Shown one piece after another: positions 43,951-52,256 of a stretch of 64,000 nucleotides of DNA. The stretch spans positions 86,451 through 150,450 of the forward strand of contig CANMAQ010000012.1 of the NCBI GenBank assembly GCA_947495775.1, read 5' to 3'. Each line of letters starts with the position of its first letter. The stretch's first letter is position 1. The translations under genes and the position numbers were made by a program. The DNA is from Jejuia algarum (GTDB lineage: Bacteria > Bacteroidota > Bacteroidia > Flavobacteriales > Flavobacteriaceae). The notes under the pieces were generated by a model, which had not been told where the DNA came from, searched no databases, and saw nothing but the letters and a program-made list of their open reading frames with translations.

Positions 43951-44616
43951 TTAAGCCTCAGTGACCAATTGCGAGTCGGGGAGACCTAGTGTATACAAGT
44001 CCTCTTTTACGGCGTTCATCATATTAGGAGGACCACATAAGTACACGGGTTTATTAAGGGCTATGTTATGTTTGGTAAGTAGAGCAGCATCAATATATCC
44101 CTGTGCGTATGCATCGTGCTTTTCATCAGATAAAACGACATTAAAGTCTGTTCCTAGCCAAGCTTCTAAATTCATTTTGTAGATGATGTCCTTTTCTGTT
44201 TTAGAACCAAAAAACAAACGGTTATTTTGCAGTTGCCCCTTTTGTCTTAAATCTTTTAGAATAGCGATAAAAGGTGTAATTCCTGCTCCTCCCGCAATAA
44301 AGGTGCCTTCTCCTTTATAGTGTATTGTTCCCCAAGGATTTTCTATAATTAGTTCAGTACCGGGAGTTAAAGTTTCAATTTGTTTCGTAACTCCATGGTG
44401 TGACGGATAGATTTTTATAGTGAATTCTAAACAGTCTTCATTTGGTAGATTTGTAAAGGTAAACGGTCGTTTTTTAGATAGCTGTCCAGGTTGGTCAATG
44501 GCCATATTTGTAGCTTGACCAGGTTTAAATGTATAACCATCTGGTTTAGAGGTGATCAATCTTACAACATTATGGTTGATATGCGTGATACTTTCTAGAA
44601 TGATTGGATGTGTCAT
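43951..44616 (-). CDS. ferredoxin/flavodoxin--NADP reductase-like flavoprotein
   Basis: This 221-residue protein starts at ATG 44616. Two further in-frame ATG/ATA-rich codons lie up to 33 bases upstream, but the family N-terminus fits the shorter form. It has the FAD-binding motif KKRPFTFTNLP (about 49-59), the NAD(P)-binding GAGITPFIAILKDL (about 110-123) and the C-terminal CGPPNMMNAVKEDL (about 193-206). It transfers electrons between NAD(P)H and a small redox carrier. The redox partner is unknown. It is divergent from the HPF gene, separated by a region rich in GCATAT repeats. Confidence 0.85.
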   Translation of the reverse strand: MTHPIILESITHINHNVVRLITSKPDGYTFKPGQATNMAIDQPGQLSKKRPFTFTNLPNEDCLEFTIKIYPSHHGVTKQIETLTPGTELIIENPWGTIHYKGEGTFIAGGAGITPFIAILKDLRQKGQLQNNRLFFGSKTEKDIIYKMNLEAWLGTDFNVVLSDEKHDAYAQGYIDAALLTKHNIALNKPVYLCGPPNMMNAVKEDLYTLGLPDSQLVTEA

Positions 44617-44722
44617 AAATACTTTTAGTGCAAAATTCGGCATGATCATTTTATTTTATTAGCTCAGAACGTTTAAACAGGTGCTGATATGCATGGTATG
44701 TATGTTATAAAGTTATAAGTTT

Positions 44723-44732
44723 CGCATATGCG
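44723..44732. promoter_or_regulatory. perfect palindrome upstream of the HPF gene, possible operator
   Basis: CGCATATGCG is a perfect 10-base palindrome midway between two divergent genes. Related half-sites lie at 44685-44691 (GATATGC) and 44743-44751 (ACGCATATC). Such repeated dyads often mark transcription-factor sites. The factor is unknown. Confidence 0.4.
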
Positions 44733-44777
44733 AGAAGATCTTACGCATATCAGTTAATATCGCCTATTAGATAGCTT

Positions 44778-44785
44778 TAAATTTG
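44778..44785 (+). promoter_or_regulatory. -7 promoter box for the HPF gene
   Basis: TAAATTTG matches the Bacteroidota TAnnTTTG -7 consensus and lies 23 bases before the start. I see no matching TTG at the expected -33 distance, so the assignment is partial. Confidence 0.5.
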
Positions 44786-44808
44786 TATCAAATAAAAACA
44801 CATTACTT

Positions 44809-45120
44809 ATGACTACAGATAAAATTATATTCGAGTATCATGATGTTTCAGCTAGTACTACTCTAGAGGCCTATACCAAAGAAAAGTTAGGCAACATATT
44901 TAATAAATTTGATTTTGTGATTCGTGCGAATGTATTTTTTAAAACAGAAAACACAAGTTCGAATAACACAGGGATGAAGTGTGGTATTCGTTTGAGTGCT
45001 CCAGGACCCCGTCTCTTTGCTGAATCATCACATGGTACATTTAGAGAGGCCATTGCAGAGACTATTGAGGAGCTTACACGACAGCTTAAAAAGCGTAAAG
45101 AAATTATGAAAACATATTAA
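44809..45120 (+). CDS. hpf: ribosome hibernation promoting factor (HPF/RaiA family)
   Basis: This 103-residue protein has the short HPF fold: an N-terminal strand-helix with TLEAYTKEKLGNIFNKF (about 16-32), ANVFFKTENTSS, and RLSAPGPRLFAESSHGTFREAIAETIEELTRQLKKRKE near the end (about 62-100). It binds the ribosomal decoding region and stalls ribosomes in stationary phase or stress. It is the short form without the dimerisation domain. The next gene begins one base after its stop codon, so they form a two-gene unit. Confidence 0.9.
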   Translation: MTTDKIIFEYHDVSASTTLEAYTKEKLGNIFNKFDFVIRANVFFKTENTSSNNTGMKCGIRLSAPGPRLFAESSHGTFREAIAETIEELTRQLKKRKEIMKTY

Positions 45121-45121
45121 T

Positions 45122-45520
45122 ATGGGAGTATTTGGCAGTAATAAAAACGTATTAACTTGTGTTTATAATAGTAAACGTAATAGAGATATACAGACATTAG
45201 GCTATTTAAAAGCTTCAGATAAAGACCTTTTGACAATAGATATTTCTAAAGACACTTTAACAGGAACACAGTGGATAGAATTGGCCGAACGTTTAGAGAA
45301 ACCCATACAAGACATAATCGATTCTAATGCGATAGAAGGCGATATTACTGATTTTGATACCAACAGTTGTATTTCCATTCTTAGAGAAAATACTGAAGCC
45401 TTAAATGGTGTTATTGTTTTTACTGAAGGCAAGGCCATACAGGTGATAACTCCATCGAAAGTATTAGGGCTCTTAAATGTAGAGGCAGCTGCCATTAAAA
45501 AAAAATATACGACACAATAG
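45122..45520 (+). CDS. ArsC/Spx-like thioredoxin-fold protein lacking the catalytic cysteine
   Basis: This 132-residue protein has the ArsC/Spx-type outline: an N-terminal strand followed by YNSKRNRDIQTLGYLK (about 15-30), then LTGTQWIELAERL (about 47-59) and an ITPSKVLGLLNVEA C-terminus. The arsenate-reductase active-site loop (NPxCSK) is not present. The only Cys nearby is residue 12, before the loop, so reductase activity is unlikely. It begins one base after the HPF stop, so it may be a co-regulated stress factor. The family call is tentative. Confidence 0.5.
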   Translation: MGVFGSNKNVLTCVYNSKRNRDIQTLGYLKASDKDLLTIDISKDTLTGTQWIELAERLEKPIQDIIDSNAIEGDITDFDTNSCISILRENTEALNGVIVFTEGKAIQVITPSKVLGLLNVEAAAIKKKYTTQ

Positions 45521-45565
45521 TGTAATAATATTAAGTGCAGTTTAAAATTTTTGATGAATACTAAA

Positions 45566-45593
45566 AAGGGCAGTGCTTACAAGTACTGCCCTT
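45566..45593 (-). terminator. hairpin terminator, mainly for the minus-strand SH3 gene
   Basis: AAGGGCAGT (45566-45574) pairs with ACTGCCCTT (45585-45593), extended inward by CTT/AAG after one mismatch. On the minus strand it is followed by TTTTTAG, so it fits a terminator for the gene at 45699-46520. It also lies after the HPF operon. Confidence 0.8.
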
Positions 45594-45698
45594 AACGATT
45601 AAAATAAGATACTCGATAAACCTCGATGTATTTGTTATTTAAATGCTATATAAAATGAACGTAAGTATATCTTGTACTAAGTCTCATTCCTTTAAAAA

Positions 45699-46520
45699 TC
45701 AATTCTTGTATGCGCTTCTAAATTCAGGTGTAATTTTACCTTCTATGATCTGGTATTGTCTTTCTACAATGGTCTTTTTGTACCATTGGGAATCCTCGTC
45801 AATAACAGTGCCTATTTCTTGTGCGAATTTAAAATGACCGCGCCCTATAGTAGCATCATCGGCAGGAAATACCAAGGCCTCAGATTGCCAGAACTGACCA
45901 GCTTCAGAAACGGCATATAAAGATAAGGCTTCTACAATCGTATTGTTTTTTATAAAAAAACACCTACCACCGCTGTCCATACCACATGCTTCAGGTGTAT
46001 AGTTTACATGAAGTATGTTGGATAGGGCATCGAGTCCTTTCGCGCCTAAATGAGCAACGTGTATACTTTCATGCGGTAACTTATAAGTTTTCTCCTCGTA
46101 TTGTGTGGTTTGTGTATCATAAAATCGCAACCTAAGATGAAGCGTTTCGGTAGTATCGCGTTTAAAATTTATAAGCGTAACATAATTTAAATCTATAAAC
46201 GTAGCAGTAGATAGAAATGTATCAAGAAGATAACCTTCATAGATATCTGTTTTAATTTTTATCCATTTGGAATTAAAGCCGTTTATAGCCTTGGAAACCT
46301 CTGTAATTTCTAATAGCGTCACTTCAGTTCCAATTCTTAAAAGGGCGAGTTCTTCAGATGTTGTATCAGGTGCTTTTCTCAGCTTGACATTATCCCCAAA
46401 TAAAAAGGCCGTCGTATTTGGTTTAAATGTTAAATGACCGCCGTAATCGAGTTGCGCTATATTTTGAGCACCTAATGACAGTGTAATGAGAAGAAATAGA
46501 ACTGAAACATGTATTTTCAT
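45699..46520 (-). CDS. exported bacterial SH3-domain protein
   Basis: This 273-residue protein has a signal peptide (about 1-18, LSLGAQ). A bacterial SH3 domain follows at about residues 40-105, with FLFGDNVKLRKAPDTTSEELALLRIGTEV and SKWIKIKTDIYEGYLLDTFL. The rest is unassigned; it includes a Cys-bearing loop, EACGMDSGGRCFFIKNN, around 180. SH3b domains in exported proteins usually bind cell-wall peptides. Function is unknown. The gene faces the HPF operon and ends near a shared hairpin. Confidence 0.7.
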   Translation of the reverse strand: MKIHVSVLFLLITLSLGAQNIAQLDYGGHLTFKPNTTAFLFGDNVKLRKAPDTTSEELALLRIGTEVTLLEITEVSKAINGFNSKWIKIKTDIYEGYLLDTFLSTATFIDLNYVTLINFKRDTTETLHLRLRFYDTQTTQYEEKTYKLPHESIHVAHLGAKGLDALSNILHVNYTPEACGMDSGGRCFFIKNNTIVEALSLYAVSEAGQFWQSEALVFPADDATIGRGHFKFAQEIGTVIDEDSQWYKKTIVERQYQIIEGKITPEFRSAYKN

Positions 46521-46604
46521 AAATATATGGAATTCATTTTAGCATTAGTAATGAGATAATTTTTATGTCTTTTGATCCGATCATAAAGCTAAAACACAGC
46601 GTTT

Positions 46605-47567
46605 TTAACGCACTATATTTTTAGTTTTTCCCTCTAAAAACGCTTTTAAATTACCAACGGCAGTAGCCATTAAGCGTTTTCTAGCGGCTTGAGATGCCCA
46701 AGCAATATGTGGGGTGATAATGCAATTTTTAGCGTCTAATAAGGGATTGTTAGCAGCCATAGGTTCTGCTGAAACCACATCTACAGCCGCAGCCGCAATT
46801 TGTCCTGAGTTGAGTGCTTTTGCCAAATCAGCTTCAACAACCAAAGGTCCTCTAGAGGTATTGATAAGCATGGCTTCTGTTTTCATTTTGGCAAGGTTAG
46901 CCGTGTTTATAATGCCTTCAGTATCGGCGTTGAGCGGACAGTGAAGACTTACCACATCTGCGGTTTTTAATAAGGTGTCTAGTGGTACAAATGACACGGC
47001 GTCGTTTTCAAAGTCAGGATACACCGTTCGGTTATAAATCAAGACGTTCATGCCAAAAGCAGCAGCTAATTTTGCTGTAGCGCGGCCAATTTTTCCAAAA
47101 CCGATAAGTCCAATAGTTTTTCCGTCTAATTCTATAAGCGGTGTGTTCCAGTAGCTAAAATCTTGATTGCGTACCCAATCGCCTTGCTTAACAGAAGCAT
47201 CGTGCGCACCGATATGATGGCACAGTTCTAAGAGTAATGCCATGGTGAATTGAGCTACAGCACCAGAACTGTAGTCGGGAATATTAGTCACTACAATATC
47301 GTTTTGTGCTGCATAAGCCGTATCTACGACGTTATAACCGGTGGCGAGCACTCCAATATAGGTAACAGAAGGGGTTTTACTTAATACCTCAGCACTAAGC
47401 GGCGTTTTATTGGTAAAAACAACAGTCGCCGATCCAATGTGTTCTACTATGGCCTCGGTAGTATAGGCAGTTCGGTCGTAAACAGTAACCGTTCCTAAGT
47501 GTTCTAAAGCGCTCCAGGTAAGATCCCCAGGGTTTAATGTGTATCCGTCTAATACGACTATTTTCAT
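46605..47567 (-). CDS. D-2-hydroxyacid dehydrogenase (glycerate/hydroxypyruvate reductase-like)
   Basis: This 320-residue protein starts at ATG 47567, where the family's MKIVVLDGYTLNPGDL N-terminus begins; a longer frame upstream adds nine extra residues. It has the NAD-binding GKTIGLIGFGKIGRATAK (about 145-162), the LHCPLNADTEGIIN region, TSRGPLVVEADL with the catalytic Arg, and HIAWASQAARKRL with the catalytic His. It reduces 2-keto acids such as hydroxypyruvate or glyoxylate in the cytoplasm. The substrate cannot be set by sequence alone. Confidence 0.87.
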   Translation of the reverse strand: MKIVVLDGYTLNPGDLTWSALEHLGTVTVYDRTAYTTEAIVEHIGSATVVFTNKTPLSAEVLSKTPSVTYIGVLATGYNVVDTAYAAQNDIVVTNIPDYSSGAVAQFTMALLLELCHHIGAHDASVKQGDWVRNQDFSYWNTPLIELDGKTIGLIGFGKIGRATAKLAAAFGMNVLIYNRTVYPDFENDAVSFVPLDTLLKTADVVSLHCPLNADTEGIINTANLAKMKTEAMLINTSRGPLVVEADLAKALNSGQIAAAAVDVVSAEPMAANNPLLDAKNCIITPHIAWASQAARKRLMATAVGNLKAFLEGKTKNIVR

Positions 47568-47671
47568 CTGTTTTAGAGTATAAATGGATGCCAACTTAAG
47601 CAGTAAGCATTTTGAGTTGTACGTGATTTGAAACGTAAAGATAAAGTTTTAGATGTTGAGATACACAGGGA

Positions 47672-48424
47672 TTAGTGTTGCTTTTCGCTTAAATAAGCCC
47701 AATAGCGTTTGGGCACATGTTTAATGTGTAGTGCCATATTAACCCGCTCTTGGATGTTTGTACTTTTAAAGTAATCTTTCCAAAGGGTTTGATATTCGTT
47801 TTCAGCTGCGGTAAATTGTGCTGCAGAAGGGCTGTTAAAGTCTATGGTGATTGTGGTGGTCTGCTCCAAGTTATAAAATAAACCATAATTGCGCTTCACA
47901 TCATAAATGATCCATTTTTGATCGGCATAGCGGTTGGTAAAATGCCGGTTGACAAGTGGTAAAACATCAAAATCTGGTGAGATATTGGCAAAGAAAACGC
48001 CATCTTTAGTTTCTTGAAAACGCACAAAAGCTTCCATACGGTGTTTCTCGCGATGTACTTTTTTTGTGATTTTAGAGAGTGTTAAAACGGCCTTATGGGT
48101 ATAGTCGGTACTGCAATTCTTTTTAGTACTAAAGGTGTATTGAAATACCTCAAGTAAGGTGTTTTCTATACCTTCAATTTCACTTAAAAAGGCATAGTAT
48201 AAAGCTTTACTTTCGCGAAGCCCCCAATACCCTGTGATACCATGCCACACACGCTGCGCTTTTTTGGTGTCGGTATAAATTTCTGTCGTCGTACTAAAAA
48301 GTTGTTGTTTAAAATGAGCGGCAGGCTTAATGATAGGCTGTGGAATACGCTGCTCATAGATTTCGAAAATAGCGGTTAAAAAGCCATCAAAAGTGCCATC
48401 ATATGTCAAAATAGAGCTTTGCAT
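47672..48424 (-). CDS. TIGR03915-type putative DNA repair/metabolism protein
   Basis: This 250-residue protein has the pattern of the protein that accompanies the radical-SAM DNA-repair candidate in many bacteria: ILTYDGTFDGFLTAIFEIYEQ at the start, WHGITGYWGLRESKALYYAFLSE near residue 63, and PDFDVLPLVNRHFTNRYADQKWIIYDVKRNYGLFY near 150. The adjacent gene encodes the radical-SAM partner, and the stop and start overlap as TAATG, so translation is coupled. In other genomes these proteins associate with a uracil-DNA-glycosylase-like domain. The reaction is unproven. Confidence 0.85.
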   Translation of the reverse strand: MQSSILTYDGTFDGFLTAIFEIYEQRIPQPIIKPAAHFKQQLFSTTTEIYTDTKKAQRVWHGITGYWGLRESKALYYAFLSEIEGIENTLLEVFQYTFSTKKNCSTDYTHKAVLTLSKITKKVHREKHRMEAFVRFQETKDGVFFANISPDFDVLPLVNRHFTNRYADQKWIIYDVKRNYGLFYNLEQTTTITIDFNSPSAAQFTAAENEYQTLWKDYFKSTNIQERVNMALHIKHVPKRYWAYLSEKQH

Positions 48425-49686
48425 TAGGAGAATAAGGTGAGTTGGCCTGTAAAAGCAGCTTTATATTTACTATTAGAACTGTTAACCATAATGGTTTTGA
48501 GTTGTGCTGGTGTATAATCTCGAGTTTCAAACGTCTTAGAATTACAGGTGATAAAGTACTTCGCTCGGTTTAGTTTTACGCCTATAGTTTTTAAATGCTC
48601 CCAGTTAAGGGCTCTAAAGCGTCTGGCTTTAATGATTTTTTCTACAGAGGTCATACCCAGACCAGGCACGCGTGCTAAAAGCATTTTATCCGCCTTGTTT
48701 ACATCTACAGGAAATAGCGCTAAATTGCGTAAAGCCCATGATAGCTTAGGATCGATGTCTAGATCTAGATTAGGAGTGTCTGGGTTGAGTAATTCTCTAA
48801 CATCAAACCCATAAAAACGCAGTAACCAGTCGGTTTGATAAAGACGGTTTTCGCGCAGAACAGGAACCTCTGTACCAATGCCAGGCAAGCGTTTATCATG
48901 GCTAATAGGGATATACCCCGAGTAATACACGCGTTTTAGATTGTACTTTGAGTATAAATGGTTAGAGGTGTACATGATTTGCATGTCGTTTTCTCCACTA
49001 GCTCCAATAATCATCTGGGTGCTTTGACCTGCTGGGGCGTATTTAGGAGTGCTTTTGATTATTTTTTTTTCAGATTTATATTGAAGAATTTCATTTTTAA
49101 CCTTGGTCATTGGTTTTATAAAATCACTATGTTTCTTATCTGGCGCCAATGCTTTTAGACCTGCTTTGGTAGGGATTTCAATATTCACACTAAGACGATC
49201 GGCATACAAGCCTGCCTCTCGCATGAGTTCATCGGAGGCGTCTGGAATGGATTTTAGATGAATGTACCCATTAAAGTTTTCTTCTAAGCGCAGTTTTTTT
49301 GCTACAGCCACTAAACGTTCCATGGTATAGTCGGCACTTTTAAAAATTCCAGAGCTTAAAAACAGACCTTCTATATAATTTCTGCGGTAAAAATTGATCG
49401 TTAAATCTACCACTTCTTGGACTTTAAAGGCAGCACGTTTAATAGGGTTGCTTTTTCGTGTGACACAGTAGGCACAATCGAAAATACAATGATTAGTCAA
49501 TAAGATTTTTAAGAGTGACACACAGCGACCATCTTGGGTGTAGGTATGGCAAATACCCGTGGACGAAGCATCACCAAGTCCTTTGTTGGTATTTTTGCGG
49601 TTACTACCGCTAGAAGAGCAGGAGACATCATATTTGGCAGCATCAGCCAGAATATTTAGTTTTTCGCGTGTACGTTCGAAAGACAT
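48424..49686 (-). CDS. radical-SAM protein, putative DNA modification/repair (TIGR03916 type)
   Basis: This 420-residue protein carries the radical-SAM cluster motif CIFDCAYC (C-x3-C-x2-C, about residues 72-79). It continues with NGYIHLKSIPDAS, IGASGENDMQIM and RVYYSGYIPIS. A helix-hairpin-helix-type DNA-binding segment lies near the C-terminus (LLARVPGLGMTSVEKIIKARR). It is the first gene of the pair with the TIGR03915 gene. The N-terminal region has the DASSTGICHTYTQDGRCVSLLKILLTN pattern of the family. It probably acts on DNA or nucleotide damage; the chemistry is not known. Confidence 0.88.
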   Translation of the reverse strand: MSFERTREKLNILADAAKYDVSCSSSGSNRKNTNKGLGDASSTGICHTYTQDGRCVSLLKILLTNHCIFDCAYCVTRKSNPIKRAAFKVQEVVDLTINFYRRNYIEGLFLSSGIFKSADYTMERLVAVAKKLRLEENFNGYIHLKSIPDASDELMREAGLYADRLSVNIEIPTKAGLKALAPDKKHSDFIKPMTKVKNEILQYKSEKKIIKSTPKYAPAGQSTQMIIGASGENDMQIMYTSNHLYSKYNLKRVYYSGYIPISHDKRLPGIGTEVPVLRENRLYQTDWLLRFYGFDVRELLNPDTPNLDLDIDPKLSWALRNLALFPVDVNKADKMLLARVPGLGMTSVEKIIKARRFRALNWEHLKTIGVKLNRAKYFITCNSKTFETRDYTPAQLKTIMVNSSNSKYKAAFTGQLTLFS

Positions 49687-50073
49687 GGAAAAAGGGCTTT
49701 ATAAAATTGGGAATATAGGGGAAATCCCTACTACCCAAAGATACTTAATTTATGTGAAGATAAGTGTTAAATTAAAGCTTACATTTTGATGCTGTGTCAT
49801 TAAATTTAAAGCTATTTATGTTTAGCTTAACTAAGCGTTTATCACACCTAAAACTTCTTAGTTAATGTTGTATACAGGTCATTATAAAACAGTTTTTAAT
49901 CGTTAAAACAAGAGGAGAAAGCCCTGTTTTGGCTACGATTGAATTACATTTGTAACAGTATATATTAGATTGCAAATCTTAAGGATACTCATATTATTAA
50001 GTGTTAAGGTTTAAGACGATACTTAAACAATGTGCTTAAAAGCTAATAATAATAGAAAAATAGATACATTGAT
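49687..50073. other. intergenic region with a 9-bp inverted repeat
   Basis: This 387-base gap separates divergent genes and should carry two promoters. It contains a perfect 9-bp inverted repeat, TTAACTAAG at 49827-49835 and CTTAGTTAA at 49857-49865, with a 21-base spacer. I see no clear -7 and -33 pair and no open frame of note. Confidence 0.4.
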
Positions 50074-50706
50074 ATGCTTAAATTTTTAAAAGCACTTCAT
50101 TTTAAAAGTTTCACTGTAATGCTATGCATATCTTTGCAGATAAATTTATGTATGGCACAAGAATCTCCACATATCTATCCTAAACGTATTGCACAGCAAG
50201 CCCAAAAAGCTTTGGCTTTTTATCCAGAACTTAATAACGTTGCAGTAGCTTTTGAATTTAAAACAAAAATAAAAAAATCGACCATGCAAGCACAACCTCG
50301 TTTTGGGAGTTTGTTTAAAAGCAGAGCAAAACGTTCATATGTGATTATGATAAGTGAACGCATAAAAATAGCCGATAGTGTGTATAAAACAGCTGATGTT
50401 CCTGAAGCAGTTATGATAGGCTGGTTAGGCCATGAATTAGGGCACGTCATGGATTACCAGCGTATGACAAACCTACAGCTAATTTGGTTTGGAGTGAAAT
50501 ACCTCTTATTTGACAACCATATTATAGAGGCAGAGCGGGCTGCTGATACTTTTGCAGTAGCACATGGTATGGCTAATTACATTTTAGAAACTAAGAATTT
50601 TATTTTAAATAATGCCGACATAGATTCCAGTTACAAATTACGTATCCAGAAATACTACTTGTCACCAGAGGAAATTATGGAATTGGTGAATGCAGCCGAA
50701 AATTAA
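50074..50706 (+). CDS. exported zinc-metalloprotease-like protein (M48-like)
   Basis: This 210-residue protein has a signal peptide (about 1-28, NLCMAQ). A gluzincin motif H120-E-L-G-H124 is followed by E154-RAAD158, which fits the zinc ligand pattern HExxH...ExxxD of M48-type peptidases. The domain is much shorter than a full M48 protease and lacks membrane helices. It may be a periplasmic quality-control protease. It ends 4 bases before the convergent GH3 gene's stop. Confidence 0.7.
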   Translation: MLKFLKALHFKSFTVMLCISLQINLCMAQESPHIYPKRIAQQAQKALAFYPELNNVAVAFEFKTKIKKSTMQAQPRFGSLFKSRAKRSYVIMISERIKIADSVYKTADVPEAVMIGWLGHELGHVMDYQRMTNLQLIWFGVKYLLFDNHIIEAERAADTFAVAHGMANYILETKNFILNNADIDSSYKLRIQKYYLSPEEIMELVNAAEN

Positions 50707-50709
50707 TTA

Positions 50710-52233
50710 TTAATAGTTGGAAACAAAGGCCTCCCAATCTTTAAATTTATCTTCGTTCATGACGCGCTCCATTTTAACTTGGCCACCTTTCTTTTTATTG
50801 GCACCACTCCAGTTATGAAAGATTTCTGGCGGTACAACTTTTACTTTTACACCTTTTAAAGCTTTAGAACGTGCCACTTTGTAATTCTTATTAGCATTGC
50901 TTAAAAAGGCATCTAAGTCTTTTGCAATTTTAACGACATTAGCATTCTCTAGGGTTGCGCCTAAATACCAACTGTGATAAAAGTCGTCATCATAACGTTT
51001 TGCGCAAAGCGTATATTCGGGGATGCTAACATTTAAGATTTTTTCTAAATGTTGTACGGCGGCATCCATTTTGTTGACAGATAATTGAGATCCTACCGTG
51101 TTTAGGAAAAACTTTGTGCGTCCAGTGATTACGATTTCCGCACGTTTCACATCTGTAAAAGCAATTGTATCTCCAATTAAATAACGCCAAGCACCACTTA
51201 CTGTAGATATAATTAAAACATAGTCTTGGTTTAGAGTAACTTCTTCTAAAGTTAAACAAGGCGCATCTGCAACTATGGAGCCATCTTGATTGATGTATTC
51301 TGGTTGAAACGGTACAAATTCAAAATAAATACCGTTGTCTGTTACTAATTTCATAGCATCTGTTTCTGGACGTTCTTGGAAAGCTAGAAACCCTTCAGAA
51401 GCTAAATAAGTATCTATTACTGTAATGGGTTTGGCCAATAAAGCGTTGAAACTTTTTTTGTAGGGTCCAAATGCTACGCCACCAGAAGTATAGACTTGTA
51501 AATTAGGCCATATCTCATGTATATTAGAGACTTTATGATGTGCAATCACTTCAGTAAGCATGAGTTCCATCCAAGACGGTATACCGCTTAAGGCACCAAT
51601 ATCCCATTGTTTGGCATTTTTAGCAATATGCTTCACGCGCTCGTCCCAATCGTCTATCTGCGCTATTTTTTCTCCCGGTTTATAATAGCTACGAAACCAA
51701 CTGGGAATGTTACTAGCGCTAATACCACTTATTTCTCCTTCGAGATGAGCTTCTTTTTCAGCAAGATCTGTAGAACTGCCTAGCATCATAATGTCTTTTT
51801 CAAAAAAATCAGCTGGTAGATTAAAGTTACTTAAGGCAAATACCTGTGCAATTCCTGTGGTTCTTATGGCTTCAATCATAGCATCGGTTACAGGAATACG
51901 TTTACTTTCTTTACCTGTAGTACCAGAACTTAGAGCAAAATAGTCTGGTGCTCCAGGCCATGTAATATCTTTTTCACCATCAAGGAGTTTGTACCACCAT
52001 TCGGTTTTCATTTTGCTATAATCGTGATAGGGAATGCTATCTGCAAATGCTTTTTGAGGTGCTTTCTCGTTTAGGAGTGCTTCAAATTTATAATGTTTTC
52101 CAAAAGCTGTATCTTTTGCGGTTTCTAATAGAGATGTAAATACCTTTTTTTGTGCTTCTACAGGATTTAAGTCAGGAGTGATAACGTCTTTTAAAGAGAT
52201 AACGCCTTTAATGATAGTGCCAATTATAGCCAT
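50710..52233 (-). CDS. GH3-type acyl-adenylating enzyme (auxin-responsive GH3-like)
   Basis: This 507-residue protein has the GH3/adenylate-forming layout: DYFALSSGTTGKESKRIPVT (about 82-101, the ATP-phosphate loop), a central YTSGGVAFGPYKKSFNALL, and YLIGDTIAFTDVKRAEIVITGRTKFFLNTVG (about 349-379). The name comes from plant auxin-conjugating enzymes; it is not a glycoside hydrolase. Bacterial members probably join carboxylic acids to amines or activate them as adenylates. It is 23 bases after the semialdehyde dehydrogenase gene, so they may be one transcript. The substrate is unknown. Confidence 0.85.
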   Translation of the reverse strand: MAIIGTIIKGVISLKDVITPDLNPVEAQKKVFTSLLETAKDTAFGKHYKFEALLNEKAPQKAFADSIPYHDYSKMKTEWWYKLLDGEKDITWPGAPDYFALSSGTTGKESKRIPVTDAMIEAIRTTGIAQVFALSNFNLPADFFEKDIMMLGSSTDLAEKEAHLEGEISGISASNIPSWFRSYYKPGEKIAQIDDWDERVKHIAKNAKQWDIGALSGIPSWMELMLTEVIAHHKVSNIHEIWPNLQVYTSGGVAFGPYKKSFNALLAKPITVIDTYLASEGFLAFQERPETDAMKLVTDNGIYFEFVPFQPEYINQDGSIVADAPCLTLEEVTLNQDYVLIISTVSGAWRYLIGDTIAFTDVKRAEIVITGRTKFFLNTVGSQLSVNKMDAAVQHLEKILNVSIPEYTLCAKRYDDDFYHSWYLGATLENANVVKIAKDLDAFLSNANKNYKVARSKALKGVKVKVVPPEIFHNWSGANKKKGGQVKMERVMNEDKFKDWEAFVSNY

Positions 52234-52256
52234 AGGATGTCTTGAAGTTTTGAAGG

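Noticed and set aside
50710..52233. Glycoside hydrolase family 3 for the GH3 gene
   Set aside because: The protein has the adenylate-forming SSGTTGK loop and belongs to the auxin-responsive GH3 enzymes, which are unrelated to CAZy GH3.
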